Shown in pieces: positions 49,630 through 57,353 of a DNA stretch of 64,000 bases. The stretch's first letter is position 1; each line of letters starts with the position of its first letter. The position numbers were made by a program, and so were the translations under genes. Below the pieces are notes generated by a model. The model saw only the letters and a program-made list of their open reading frames with translations. It made no database searches and was not told where the DNA came from. This stretch comes from Actinoplanes siamensis (GTDB lineage Bacteria > Actinomycetota > Actinomycetes > Mycobacteriales > Micromonosporaceae). The stretch covers positions 1 to 64,000 of the forward strand of contig NZ_BOMW01000051.1 of NCBI RefSeq assembly GCF_016862395.1, given 5' to 3'.

Positions 49630-50040
49630 TCAGACCGCCACCTCGGTCCTGCGGGGCCCACGCTCCTCCAGGACCGGGATGCTGAGGGTGAGCACGCCCT
49701 GGTCGTAGCGGGCCTCCAGGCGGTCGGTGTCCAGCTTGTCGGAGAGCTGGACCTGGCGGCTGAAGACGCCCACCGAACGCTCGGCCATCACGTAGCGGAC
49801 GCCGTCGCGCTCGGCGCGGGCGCGCTCGGCGCGGGCGCGCTCGGCGCGGACGGTAAGCACCTTGCCGTCCACGGTGATGTCGAGCGAGGCCGGGTCCACG
49901 CCGGGCAGGTCGATGTCGATGTAGAACGCGTCGCCCTCGCGGTACGCGTCGAGGCGCGCGCCGGCGGTCCGGTTCGAGCTCTCCAGGACCCGGGCGGTCA
50001 GCCGCTCGAGGTCGCGCACTGTCGGAGTGGTGAGCAACAT
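49630..50040 (-). CDS. Hsp20/alpha-crystallin small heat-shock protein
   Basis: A 136-residue small heat-shock chaperone. The alpha-crystallin domain spans about residues 28-125, with AFYIDIDLPGVDPASLDITVDGKVLTV and a C-terminal GVLTLSIPV (the conserved G-x-L-x-x-x-x-P). Between the strands is a charged expansion, RAERARAERARAER, encoded by three tandem 15-bp repeats (49807-49851). ATG 50040 has GAGGA seven bases upstream. A HAIR element 20 bases further up implies HspR control under heat or proteotoxic stress. Confidence 0.92.
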   Translation of the reverse strand: MLLTTPTVRDLERLTARVLESSNRTAGARLDAYREGDAFYIDIDLPGVDPASLDITVDGKVLTVRAERARAERARAERDGVRYVMAERSVGVFSRQVQLSDKLDTDRLEARYDQGVLTLSIPVLEERGPRRTEVAV

Positions 50041-50060
50041 GGGTGGTTCCTCGTTCCTTG

Positions 50061-50081
50061 CTTGAGCGTGGGTGACTCAAG
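50061..50081 (-). promoter_or_regulatory. HAIR element (HspR operator) of the hsp20 gene
   Basis: CTTGAGC-N7-ACTCAAG matches the HAIR consensus CTTGAGT-N7-ACTCAAG with a single difference. It lies 20 bases upstream of the Hsp20 start codon. In actinobacteria HspR binds this repeat to repress dnaK, clpB and related heat-shock genes. No hspR gene is in the window, so control would be in trans. Confidence 0.85.
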
Positions 50082-50331
50082 TCTGAGAACCGGGAATCCC
50101 GGTCCGCGCTTCCCCCTCGGCAATGTGACAGGCGCTACCCGCGCGGTTCGAACATGTGTACTAAGCTGGGGCGCGTGATCATGCACGCCGACGCGGGCCC
50201 GCCCATCACGGCCGGGGTGGCGCGGTGACGCGGACGCGAGGCTGGTCCCGGACCGCGCGAGCGGCTCGCCCTCACACGGGGAAGGGCGAGCCGCTCGAGG
50301 CCGGCCGGGGGCGGTGCGGCAGACTCGGGGC

Positions 50332-51135
50332 GTGCGGAAGATCTACGTGATCGGGATCGGCGCGGGCGACCCGGACCATCTGACCCTGCAGGCGGCCAAG
50401 GCCATCGGCCGTACCAATGTGTTCTTCCTGCTGGACAAGGGCGAGGCCAAACAGAGCCTGATCGATCTGCGGGAACGCATCATCCGGGCGTACTCGCACC
50501 CGCACAAGCGGATCGTCGAGGGCCGCGACCCCGATCGGGACCGCACCCCGGCCGACTACACCGGGACGATCGCGGACTGGCGCAGCCGCCGCGCCCGGGT
50601 GATCGAGGACCTGATCGGCGAGCATCTGAAGGACGAGGAGATCGGCTCGTTCCTGGTCTGGGGCGATCCGGCGCTCTACGACTCGACGATCGCCATCCTC
50701 GAGGAGATCCTCGCCCGGCAGGAGACGACCTTCGCATACGAGGTGATTCCCGGCATCAGCAGCGTCTCCGCCCTCGCCGCCAAGCACCGGATCGGACTGA
50801 ACCGGGTGGGGCAGCCGTTCCAGGTGACCACCGGGCGGCGGCTGGCCGAGGGGTGGCCCGAGGGCGCTGACGACGTGGTGGTGATGCTCGACGCGCAGCA
50901 GGCGTTCACGGCGTACCCGGATGCGGAGATCTACTGGGGCGCGTACGTCGGCACCGAGGACGAGTTGCTGGCCTCGGGGCGGGTGGCGGACGTCGCCGAA
51001 CAGATCGTCACGACGCGCACCGAGGCTCGTCAGCGGCACGGCTGGATCATGGACACCTATCTGCTGCGGCGCGACCCGGCTTCCCCCCGACCCGACCCAG
51101 CTTCCCCTCGACCCGAGCGGGTCGACGGCGACTGA
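50332..51135 (+). CDS. cobF: Precorrin-6A synthase (deacetylating), CobF
   Basis: A 267-residue SAM-dependent methyltransferase of the tetrapyrrole class. The N-terminal KIYVIGIGAGDPDHLTLQAAKAI and later SFLVWGDPALYDSTIAILEEI and YEVIPGISSVSALAAKH are diagnostic blocks for CobF, which methylates C1 of precorrin-5 and releases acetate in the aerobic B12 pathway. The C-terminal ~20 residues are a PASPRPD repeat tail. GTG 50332 is chosen at the domain start, without a clear ribosome binding site. It is convergent with cobN across a 219-base gap in which I see nothing specific. Confidence 0.88.
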   Translation: MRKIYVIGIGAGDPDHLTLQAAKAIGRTNVFFLLDKGEAKQSLIDLRERIIRAYSHPHKRIVEGRDPDRDRTPADYTGTIADWRSRRARVIEDLIGEHLKDEEIGSFLVWGDPALYDSTIAILEEILARQETTFAYEVIPGISSVSALAAKHRIGLNRVGQPFQVTTGRRLAEGWPEGADDVVVMLDAQQAFTAYPDAEIYWGAYVGTEDELLASGRVADVAEQIVTTRTEARQRHGWIMDTYLLRRDPASPRPDPASPRPERVDGD

Positions 51136-51354
51136 GCCGTCCGGACGGAGGACCGCGTCGACGGCGATGACGCGGCCGCCCCGACCGTGAAGGACAGGGC
51201 GATCCGCATTCCCGGCGGGGCGTGGACCAGGGCGGCGGGTGTGCCACCGGCAGGCGTCCCGGGTGGCATGCCGCGGAGAGCCGCACGGCACGCCGATGAT
51301 CCATCGGCATCCGGATCACGGCGCGGTGAGGCTCCCGCGGCAGCCACGCAGGGA

Positions 51355-54300
51355 CTAGCTGTCCTCCAGGTCGCCCTCGGTCTCCAGGTAAAGCTGCTGG
51401 AGCGCGGCCAGCGTCTCCGGCTGCGGGGAGTCCCAGAGCTTGCGGTCGGCGGCCTCCAGCAGGCGCTCGGTGATGCCGTGCAGCGCCCACGGGTTGGACC
51501 GCTTCAGGAACTCCTGGTTCTCCGCGTCGAGCGCGTAGGTGGTGGCCAGCTGCTCGTACATCCAGTCGGTGACCACGCCGGCCGTGGCGTCGTAGCCGAA
51601 CAGGTAGTCGACGGTGGCGGCCAGCTCGAAGGCGCCCTTGTAGCCGTGCCGCCGCATGGCCGCGATCCAGCGCGGGTTCACCACCCGGGCGCGGAAGATC
51701 CGCGCGGTCTCCTCGGTGAGGCTGCGGGTCCGCGTCGCGTCCGGGTTCGTGGAATCGCCGATGTACGCGGCGGGCGCGCGCCCGGTGAGCGCGCGAACCG
51801 TGGCGATCATGCCGCCGTGGTACTGGAAGTAGTCGTCCGAGTCGGCGATGTCGTGCTCGCGGGTGTCGATGTTCTTCGCGGCGACGTCGATCCGCCGGTA
51901 CGCGTTCTCCATGTCCCCGCGCGCCGGCACGCCGTCCAGGTCACGTCCGTAGGCGAAGCCGCCCCACACCGCGTACACCTCGGCCAGGTCGGCGTCGTCC
52001 CGCCAGTTCCGGCTGTCGATCAAGGGCAGGATCCCGGCGCCGTACGCCCCCGGCCGCGACCCGAAGATGCGCATCGTCGCCCGCCGCCAGTCCCCGTGGT
52101 CGCCCTGGTCGCGCACCGCGTGCTCGCGGACAAAGTTGTCCGGCTCGTCCAGCTCGGCAACCATCCGGAACGCGTCGTCGAGCAACCCCACCACGTGCGG
52201 GAACGCGTCCCGGAAGAAGCCGGAGATGCGGACCGTCACGTCGATCCGGGGGCGGCCCAGCTCCTCGCGCGAGATCGGCTCCAGGCCGGTGACCCGGCGC
52301 GACGCGGGATCCCACACCGGGCGGACGCCGATCAGCGCCAGCACCTCGGCGATGTCGTCGCCGGCGGTGCGCATCGCGCTGGTCCCCCACGCGGAGAGGC
52401 CCACCGATCTCGGCCAGTCGCCGTAGTCCTTGCGGTACCTCGCCAGCAGCGAGTCGGCCATCGCCTGGCCGGTCTCCCAGGCCAGTGAGCTGGGGATGGC
52501 CTTCGGGTCGACCGAGTAGAAGTTGCGGCCGGTGGGCAGCACGTTGATCAGGCCGCGCAGCGGGGAGCCGCTCGGACCGGCCGGCACGTAGCCGCCGTCC
52601 AGCGCGTGCAGCACGTTCGTCAGCTCGTCGGTGGTCCGGGCCAGCCGCGGCACGACCTCGCGGGCGGCGAACTCGAGCACCCGCCGTACCTCCGCGTTGT
52701 CCGTCAGGCCGGGCACCTCGTGCGGCCAGCCGGCCTCTTCCATGGCCGTCACCAGCGCCCGCGCCTGCTCCTCGATCGCGTCGGTCTCCGCGGTGGACGC
52801 GTCCTCGGACAGTCCGAGCGCCTCGCGCAGACCCGGCAGGGCCGCCACCTGGCCGGCCCACATCTGGCGGGCACGCAGCATCGCGAGGACCAGGTTGATC
52901 CGGGCCTCGCCCTCGGGCGCGGCGCCCAGCACGTGCAGGCCGTCGCGGATCTGCACGTCCTTGACCTCGCACAGCCAGCCGTCGATGTGCATGATGAAGT
53001 CGTCGAACTGCTCGTCGTCCGGCCGGTGCGACAGGCCGAGGTCGTGGTCCATCTTCGCGGCCTGGATCAACGTCCAGATCTGCGCCCGGATCGCCGGCAG
53101 CTTGGCCGGGTCGAGCGTGGCGATGTTGGCGTGCTCGTCGAGCAGTTGCTCGAGACGGGCGATGTCCCCGTACGACTCGGCGCGGGCCATCGGCGGGATC
53201 AGGTGATCGACCAGCGTGGCGTGCGCCCGGCGCTTGGCCTGGGTGCCCTCGCCCGGGTCGTTGACCAGGAACGGGTAGATCAGCGGCAGGTCGCCGAGGG
53301 CCGCGTCGGTGCCGTCGGAGGCGGACATCCCGACGTTCTTGCCGGGCAGCCACTCCAGGTTGCCGTGCTTACCGACGTGCACCACGGCGTGCGCGCCGAA
53401 CTCGTCGGCCAGCCAGCGGTAGGCCGCGAGGTAGTGGTGGCTCGGCGGCAGGTCGGGGTCGTGGTAGATGGCGACCGGGTTCGCCCCGAAACCGCGCGGC
53501 GGCTGCACCATCACCACGATGTTCTCGTCGCGGAGGGCGGCCAGCACGATGTCGCCGCCGTCGGTGTAGAGCTCGCCGGGCGGCGGGCCCCAGTGCCGCA
53601 CGACGCTGTCGCGGAAGTCCTCGGGGAGGGTGGCGAACCACCGCTCGTAACGGTCGCCCGGGATCCGCACCGGGTTGCCGGCCAGCTGCTCCTCGGTCAG
53701 CCAGTCCGGGTCCTGCCCGCCGGCGGCGATCAGGGTGTGGATCAGGCTGTCGCCGTCGTACGTCCCGAAGTCACCGATCCGGTAGCCCTGCCGGCGCATC
53801 GCCTCGAGGAGCGCCACGGTCGAGGCCGGAGTGTCCAGGCCGACCGCGTTGCCGATCCGCGAGTGCTTGGTGGGGTAGGCGGACAGCATCAGGGCGATCC
53901 TGCGCTCGGCCGGCGGCACGTGCCGCAGCCGGGCGTGCGCCACCGCGATCCCGGCTACGCGCGACGACCGTTCCGGATCAGCGACGTACACCGAGAGGCC
54001 GTCCGGGTCGATCTCCTTGAACGAGAACGGGACCGTGATGATCCGGCCGTCGAATTCCGGGATCGCCACCTGGGTCGCGGCGTCCAGCGGGGACAGGCCG
54101 TCGTCGCTGGCCTCCCAGGCGGAGCGGGAGCTGGTCAGGCACAGCCCCTGCAGGATCGGCACGTCCAGGTCGGCCAGGACGCCGACGTCCCACGCCTCGT
54201 CGTCGCCGCCGGCGCTCGCCGTGGCCGGCCGGGTGCCGCCGGCCGCCAGCACGGTCACCACCAGGGCGTCCGCCTTGCGCAGCTCGGCCAGCAGCTCGGG

Positions 54301-54894
54301 CGGGGCGGTGCGCAGCGAGGCCGTGAAGATCGGGAGCGGGTGGGCGCCCTTCGCCTCGATCGCCTGGCAGAGCGCCTCGACGAAGGCGGTGTTGCCGGCC
54401 ATGTGGTGGGCGCGGTAATAGAGAACCGCGACGGTCGGCTGGTCCGGCGCTTTCTCCGGGGCCGCCGCCGGCCTCGCCAGCAGGCCCCACTGGGGGCTCT
54501 CGACGGGCGGGGCGAAGCCGTTGCCGGTGAGCAGCACGGTGTCCGAGAGGAAGTCGTGCAGCGCGGCGAGATTCTCCCTGCCACCCTGCGCGAGGTAGGT
54601 GTGCGCGTCCGCGGCGATGCCGGCCGGGACCGTGGAGAGCTTCATCAGCTCGGCGTCCGGCGCCATCTCGCCACCGAGGACGATCACCGGGACGTCGCCG
54701 CCGAGCAGCGCGTCCAGCCCCTCCTCCCAGGCGCGGCGGCCACCGAGGATGCGGACCACGACCAGCTCGACCCCGTCGAGCAGGGCCGGCAGGTCCCCGG
54801 CCGAGGTGCGGGCCGGGTTGCCCAGCCGCCAGGCCGAGCCGCAGGCCCGGGCGCTGAGCAGGTCCGTGTCGGACGTCGACAGCAGCAGAAACAC
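51355..54894 (-). CDS. cobN: Cobaltochelatase subunit CobN
   Basis: A 1179-residue large chelatase subunit, a normal length for CobN. Recognised blocks include the N-terminal VVVRILGGRRAWEEGLDALL, VAVLYYRAHHMAGNTAFVEAL, VHVGKHGNLEWLPGKNVGMS, YPFLVNDPGEGTQAKRRAHA, LPTGRNFYSVDPKAIPSSLAWETG and the C-terminal MRRHGYKGAFELAATVDYLFGYD. With an AAA+ motor it inserts cobalt into hydrogenobyrinic a,c-diamide. GTG 54894 has GGGGGAG eight bases upstream. It is transcribed behind a cobalamin riboswitch, so B12 should shut it off. No CobS/CobT or ChlI/ChlD partner is in this window. Confidence 0.93.
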   Translation of the reverse strand: MFLLLSTSDTDLLSARACGSAWRLGNPARTSAGDLPALLDGVELVVVRILGGRRAWEEGLDALLGGDVPVIVLGGEMAPDAELMKLSTVPAGIAADAHTYLAQGGRENLAALHDFLSDTVLLTGNGFAPPVESPQWGLLARPAAAPEKAPDQPTVAVLYYRAHHMAGNTAFVEALCQAIEAKGAHPLPIFTASLRTAPPELLAELRKADALVVTVLAAGGTRPATASAGGDDEAWDVGVLADLDVPILQGLCLTSSRSAWEASDDGLSPLDAATQVAIPEFDGRIITVPFSFKEIDPDGLSVYVADPERSSRVAGIAVAHARLRHVPPAERRIALMLSAYPTKHSRIGNAVGLDTPASTVALLEAMRRQGYRIGDFGTYDGDSLIHTLIAAGGQDPDWLTEEQLAGNPVRIPGDRYERWFATLPEDFRDSVVRHWGPPPGELYTDGGDIVLAALRDENIVVMVQPPRGFGANPVAIYHDPDLPPSHHYLAAYRWLADEFGAHAVVHVGKHGNLEWLPGKNVGMSASDGTDAALGDLPLIYPFLVNDPGEGTQAKRRAHATLVDHLIPPMARAESYGDIARLEQLLDEHANIATLDPAKLPAIRAQIWTLIQAAKMDHDLGLSHRPDDEQFDDFIMHIDGWLCEVKDVQIRDGLHVLGAAPEGEARINLVLAMLRARQMWAGQVAALPGLREALGLSEDASTAETDAIEEQARALVTAMEEAGWPHEVPGLTDNAEVRRVLEFAAREVVPRLARTTDELTNVLHALDGGYVPAGPSGSPLRGLINVLPTGRNFYSVDPKAIPSSLAWETGQAMADSLLARYRKDYGDWPRSVGLSAWGTSAMRTAGDDIAEVLALIGVRPVWDPASRRVTGLEPISREELGRPRIDVTVRISGFFRDAFPHVVGLLDDAFRMVAELDEPDNFVREHAVRDQGDHGDWRRATMRIFGSRPGAYGAGILPLIDSRNWRDDADLAEVYAVWGGFAYGRDLDGVPARGDMENAYRRIDVAAKNIDTREHDIADSDDYFQYHGGMIATVRALTGRAPAAYIGDSTNPDATRTRSLTEETARIFRARVVNPRWIAAMRRHGYKGAFELAATVDYLFGYDATAGVVTDWMYEQLATTYALDAENQEFLKRSNPWALHGITERLLEAADRKLWDSPQPETLAALQQLYLETEGDLEDS

Positions 54895-54934
54895 GCGTGC
54901 GCTCCCCCTCGGGGTCCGCGCCCCGGGTAGTAGA

Positions 54935-55050
54935 CATCTCGGCGACCGGAGTTCCTGGCTCCCGGCCCTCCCGCGGGCCGGTGACAGTGGCGGGACCGCG
55001 CCGGACTCGCACCGGCTTCCTCCGCGGCGTCGCCGCTCGAATTCACTTGG
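54935..55050 (-). promoter_or_regulatory. Cobalamin (AdoCbl) riboswitch in the cobN leader
   Basis: Read on the minus strand the leader contains GGAAGCCGGTGCGAGTCCGG (55001-55020), then CGCGGTCCCGCCACTG (54985-55000) with the conserved B12-box core GCCACTG, and GGAGCCAGGAACTC (about 54950-54964). This order of blocks is the cobalamin riboswitch core and 3' pairing element. The aptamer ends about 40 bases before the cobN GTG, with a GC-rich CCCCGAGGGGGAG segment that could sequester the ribosome binding site. Outer boundaries are approximate. Confidence 0.85.
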
Positions 55051-55108
55051 CCCGCTACACGCTACTGGACGGGCGGACGCGGCCGGATCGCGATGGCGCC
55101 GCCCGCAT

Positions 55109-55165
55109 TGTGACGCCGCTGACGGACGGTGTGACGCCGCTGACGAAGTTGTGATGCTGCCGACC
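55109..55165. repeat. Three ~16-bp direct repeats upstream of cobG
   Basis: TGTGACGCCGCTGACG occurs at 55109-55124 and exactly again at 55130-55145. A degenerate copy, TGTGATGCTGCCGACC, lies at 55150-55165. The spacing is 21 and 20 bp, about two DNA turns, so a protein could bind all three on one face. They lie 31 bases upstream of the cobG -10 candidate and between the divergent cobN and cobG units. No known regulator motif is recognised. Confidence 0.6.
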
Positions 55166-55195
55166 CGAGCATGCGGTCCTGTCGGAGGCCGCCCG

Positions 55196-55201
55196 TAGTA
55201 T
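55196..55201 (+). promoter_or_regulatory. Putative -10 hexamer of cobG (leaderless)
   Basis: TAGTAT lies seven bases before the cobG GTG at 55209, with no Shine-Dalgarno between. The transcript probably begins at or next to the start codon. Confidence 0.5.
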
Positions 55202-55208
55202 CCGGGCC

Positions 55209-56684
55209 GTGACTCACCTCCGTCAGTCGGACACCGACGCCTGTCCCGGCGCGCTGCGGTTGCATGCCGCGGCCGACGGGCTGCTGGCGCGCGTCCGACT
55301 GCCGGGTGGCCTGCTCAGCGGCGTCCAACTGCGCTGCCTGCGCGAGCTCGCCGAGGAGTTCGGCGACGGCCGGCTGGAGCTGACCTCAAGAGCGAATCTG
55401 CAGCTCAGGGCATTGCAGGCGGAGCGGGTGGAGACGTTGGCGGTCCGCTTGCGGGCCGCTGGGCTGCTGCCTTCCCCGACCCACGACGCGGTACGCAACA
55501 TCGCCGCCCCGCCGCTCGCCGACGACCACACCCGCGGGCTGGTGGCGCGGCTGGACGCGGCGATCTGCGCCGACCCGGGGCTGGCCGCCCTGCCGGGGAA
55601 GTTCCTGTTCGCGGTCGGTGAGGTGCCCCTCGCCGCGGACGTGGCCGCGGTGCCGTCCCCGGCGCCGCCGGGGAGCGCCTGCGCCGGGCGGTGGTTCACG
55701 CTGCGCTTCGGCGGGCGCGACACGGGGCTGCGGGTGGACGCCGGCCGGGTCGTGGCGGCGTTGATCGCGAGTGGGCACGCGTTCCTGGCCGAGCGGGAGG
55801 AGCAGCGCACCGGTCCGGCGGCCGCGTGGCGGTTGCGGGAGCTCGCCGAGGGGCCGGTGCGGGTGTCGGCCCGGGTGGCCGAGGCGCTCGGCGTGACGCC
55901 GGTCGGCGCGCCGGGGGCGGTGACCGCGCCGGGCGCGGTGGGTGCGCCGGGCGCGGTGGGTGCGCCGGGCGCGGTGGGTGCGCCGGGCGCGGTGGGTGCG
56001 CCGGGGGCTTGGAGCGCGGCGGGGGCGGCGCCGGCCGGAGGGTTGGAGCCAGCCTCGCTGGTCGGCGTGGTGACCGAGAATGGTCAGTTCGCGGCCGGGG
56101 CTTCGGTGCCTCTCGGGCGGCTCGAGGGCGTACAGGCGAGGGTCTTGGAGGACGCGGAGCGTCTGGTCGTCACGCCGTGGCGTGGCGTGCTGGTGCCGGG
56201 CCTGACCGCGGCCGCCGCGGCGGGCTGGACCGAGCGGATGGCCGCGGTGGGCCTGGTGGTGACGGACCGCTCCCGGTGGACCGGGGTGAGCGCGTGCGCG
56301 GGGCGGCCCGGCTGCGCGAGATCCCTGGCGGACGTGCGTGCCGACGCCGACGCGGCGACCCGCTTCGTGGCGGGCCTGCCGGTGCACTGGGTCGGCTGCG
56401 CGCGGGCCTGCGGGAGCCCGGCCGGCCGGCATGTCCGGGTCGAGGCGACGGCGGGGGGCTACGAGGTGACGCGGCGCTCCCCCGACGGCACGGTGCCGAC
56501 GGAGACGACTCCGGCCGGGACAGCGGGCGCGGCGGGAAACGCGGGCGACGCGGGCGCGGGCGACGCGGGCGCGGGCGCGGGCGACGCGGGCGACGCGGTT
56601 GGCCCGATTGGGGCGGGCTCGGTTGGCGCGGGCGACGCCGTTGGCGTGCTGGAAGACCTGGTGGCGGGGGCGAGGAGAGCCTGA
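55209..56684 (+). CDS. cobG: Precorrin-3B synthase, CobG
   Basis: A 491-residue nitrite/sulfite-reductase-like monooxygenase that makes precorrin-3B with O2, marking the aerobic route. Blocks include GGLLSGVQLRCLRELAEEFG and GRLELTSRANLQLRAL, and the Fe-S/siroheme-type cysteines in SACAGRPGCARSLADV and WVGCARACGSP. Oddities: the middle contains APGAVG repeated by four exact 18-bp units (55926-55997), and the C-terminus has ~45 residues of Gly/Ala/Asp repeats (GDAGAGDAGAGAGDAGDA). Both are in expected loop or tail positions and should not disturb the core. It overlaps cobH by one base (TGATG). Confidence 0.9.
   Translation: MTHLRQSDTDACPGALRLHAAADGLLARVRLPGGLLSGVQLRCLRELAEEFGDGRLELTSRANLQLRALQAERVETLAVRLRAAGLLPSPTHDAVRNIAAPPLADDHTRGLVARLDAAICADPGLAALPGKFLFAVGEVPLAADVAAVPSPAPPGSACAGRWFTLRFGGRDTGLRVDAGRVVAALIASGHAFLAEREEQRTGPAAAWRLRELAEGPVRVSARVAEALGVTPVGAPGAVTAPGAVGAPGAVGAPGAVGAPGAVGAPGAWSAAGAAPAGGLEPASLVGVVTENGQFAAGASVPLGRLEGVQARVLEDAERLVVTPWRGVLVPGLTAAAAAGWTERMAAVGLVVTDRSRWTGVSACAGRPGCARSLADVRADADAATRFVAGLPVHWVGCARACGSPAGRHVRVEATAGGYEVTRRSPDGTVPTETTPAGTAGAAGNAGDAGAGDAGAGAGDAGDAVGPIGAGSVGAGDAVGVLEDLVAGARRA
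55926..55997 (+). repeat. Four tandem 18-bp repeats inside cobG
   Basis: The unit GCGCCGGGCGCGGTGGGT (Ala-Pro-Gly-Ala-Val-Gly) is repeated four times without a mismatch, flanked by degenerate copies on both sides. Because 18 is a multiple of three, slippage would change the linker length without breaking the frame. Confidence 0.85.
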
Positions 56685-57301
56685 TGGAGTACGAGCGGGA
56701 CGGCGCGGAGATCTACCGGCGGTCGTTCGCCACGATCCGGGCCGAGGCCGACCTGGCCGGGTTGCCGGAGGACGTGGCGCGGGTGGTGGTCCGGATGATC
56801 CACGCCTGCGGGATGGTCGATCTGGTGCGGGACGTGCGGTTCAGCCCCGGGGTGGCGGTGGCCGCCCGGAAGGCGCTGCTCGGCCGGGCGCCGATCCTGT
56901 GCGACGCGGAGATGGTGGCGTCCGGGGTGACCCGCGCGCGGCTGCCCGCCGGCAACGACGTGGTCTGCACCCTGCGGGATCCACGGGTGCCCGAGATCGC
57001 CGCCCGGATCGGGAACACCCGCAGCGCCGCCGCCCTGGATCTCTGGGGGGACCGGCTCGACGGCGCGGTGGTGGCCGTCGGCAACGCGCCGACCGCGCTG
57101 TTCCGGCTGTTGGAGATGATCGAGGCGGGGGCGCCGAGGCCGGCCGCGGTGCTCGGCATCCCGGTCGGGTTCATCGGTGCGGCGGAGTCCAAGGAGGCGC
57201 TGGCCGGGTCCGGTCTGGAATACCTGATCGTGCGGGGGCGGCGGGGTGGCAGCGCGATGACCGCGGCCGCGGTGAACGCGCTGGCCTCGGAGATCGAATG
57301 A
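56684..57301 (+). CDS. cobH: Precorrin-8X methylmutase, CobH (CbiC family)
   Basis: A 205-residue CobH/CbiC. It moves the C11 methyl group of precorrin-8X to C12, giving hydrogenobyrinate. The catalytic histidine is H40 in VRMIHACGMVD; other family blocks are DAEMVASGVTRARLP and VVAVGNAPTALFRLLEMI, followed by VLGIPVGFIGAAESKEAL. ATG 56684 overlaps the cobG stop. It precedes cobIJ by 52 bases, forming a three-gene cobG-cobH-cobIJ operon. Confidence 0.93.
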   Translation: MEYERDGAEIYRRSFATIRAEADLAGLPEDVARVVVRMIHACGMVDLVRDVRFSPGVAVAARKALLGRAPILCDAEMVASGVTRARLPAGNDVVCTLRDPRVPEIAARIGNTRSAAALDLWGDRLDGAVVAVGNAPTALFRLLEMIEAGAPRPAAVLGIPVGFIGAAESKEALAGSGLEYLIVRGRRGGSAMTAAAVNALASEIE

Positions 57302-57353
57302 AGCCCGGCGGCGAACCGGCGGCCGGACGGCGAGACGAAGCGGAAAACGGACG

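Noticed and set aside
51187..52488. Plus-strand frame starting in the cobF-cobN gap
   Set aside because: Most of it is antisense to cobN and reads as His/Arg/Gly-rich low-complexity sequence; no ribosome binding site or promoter-like hexamer was seen.
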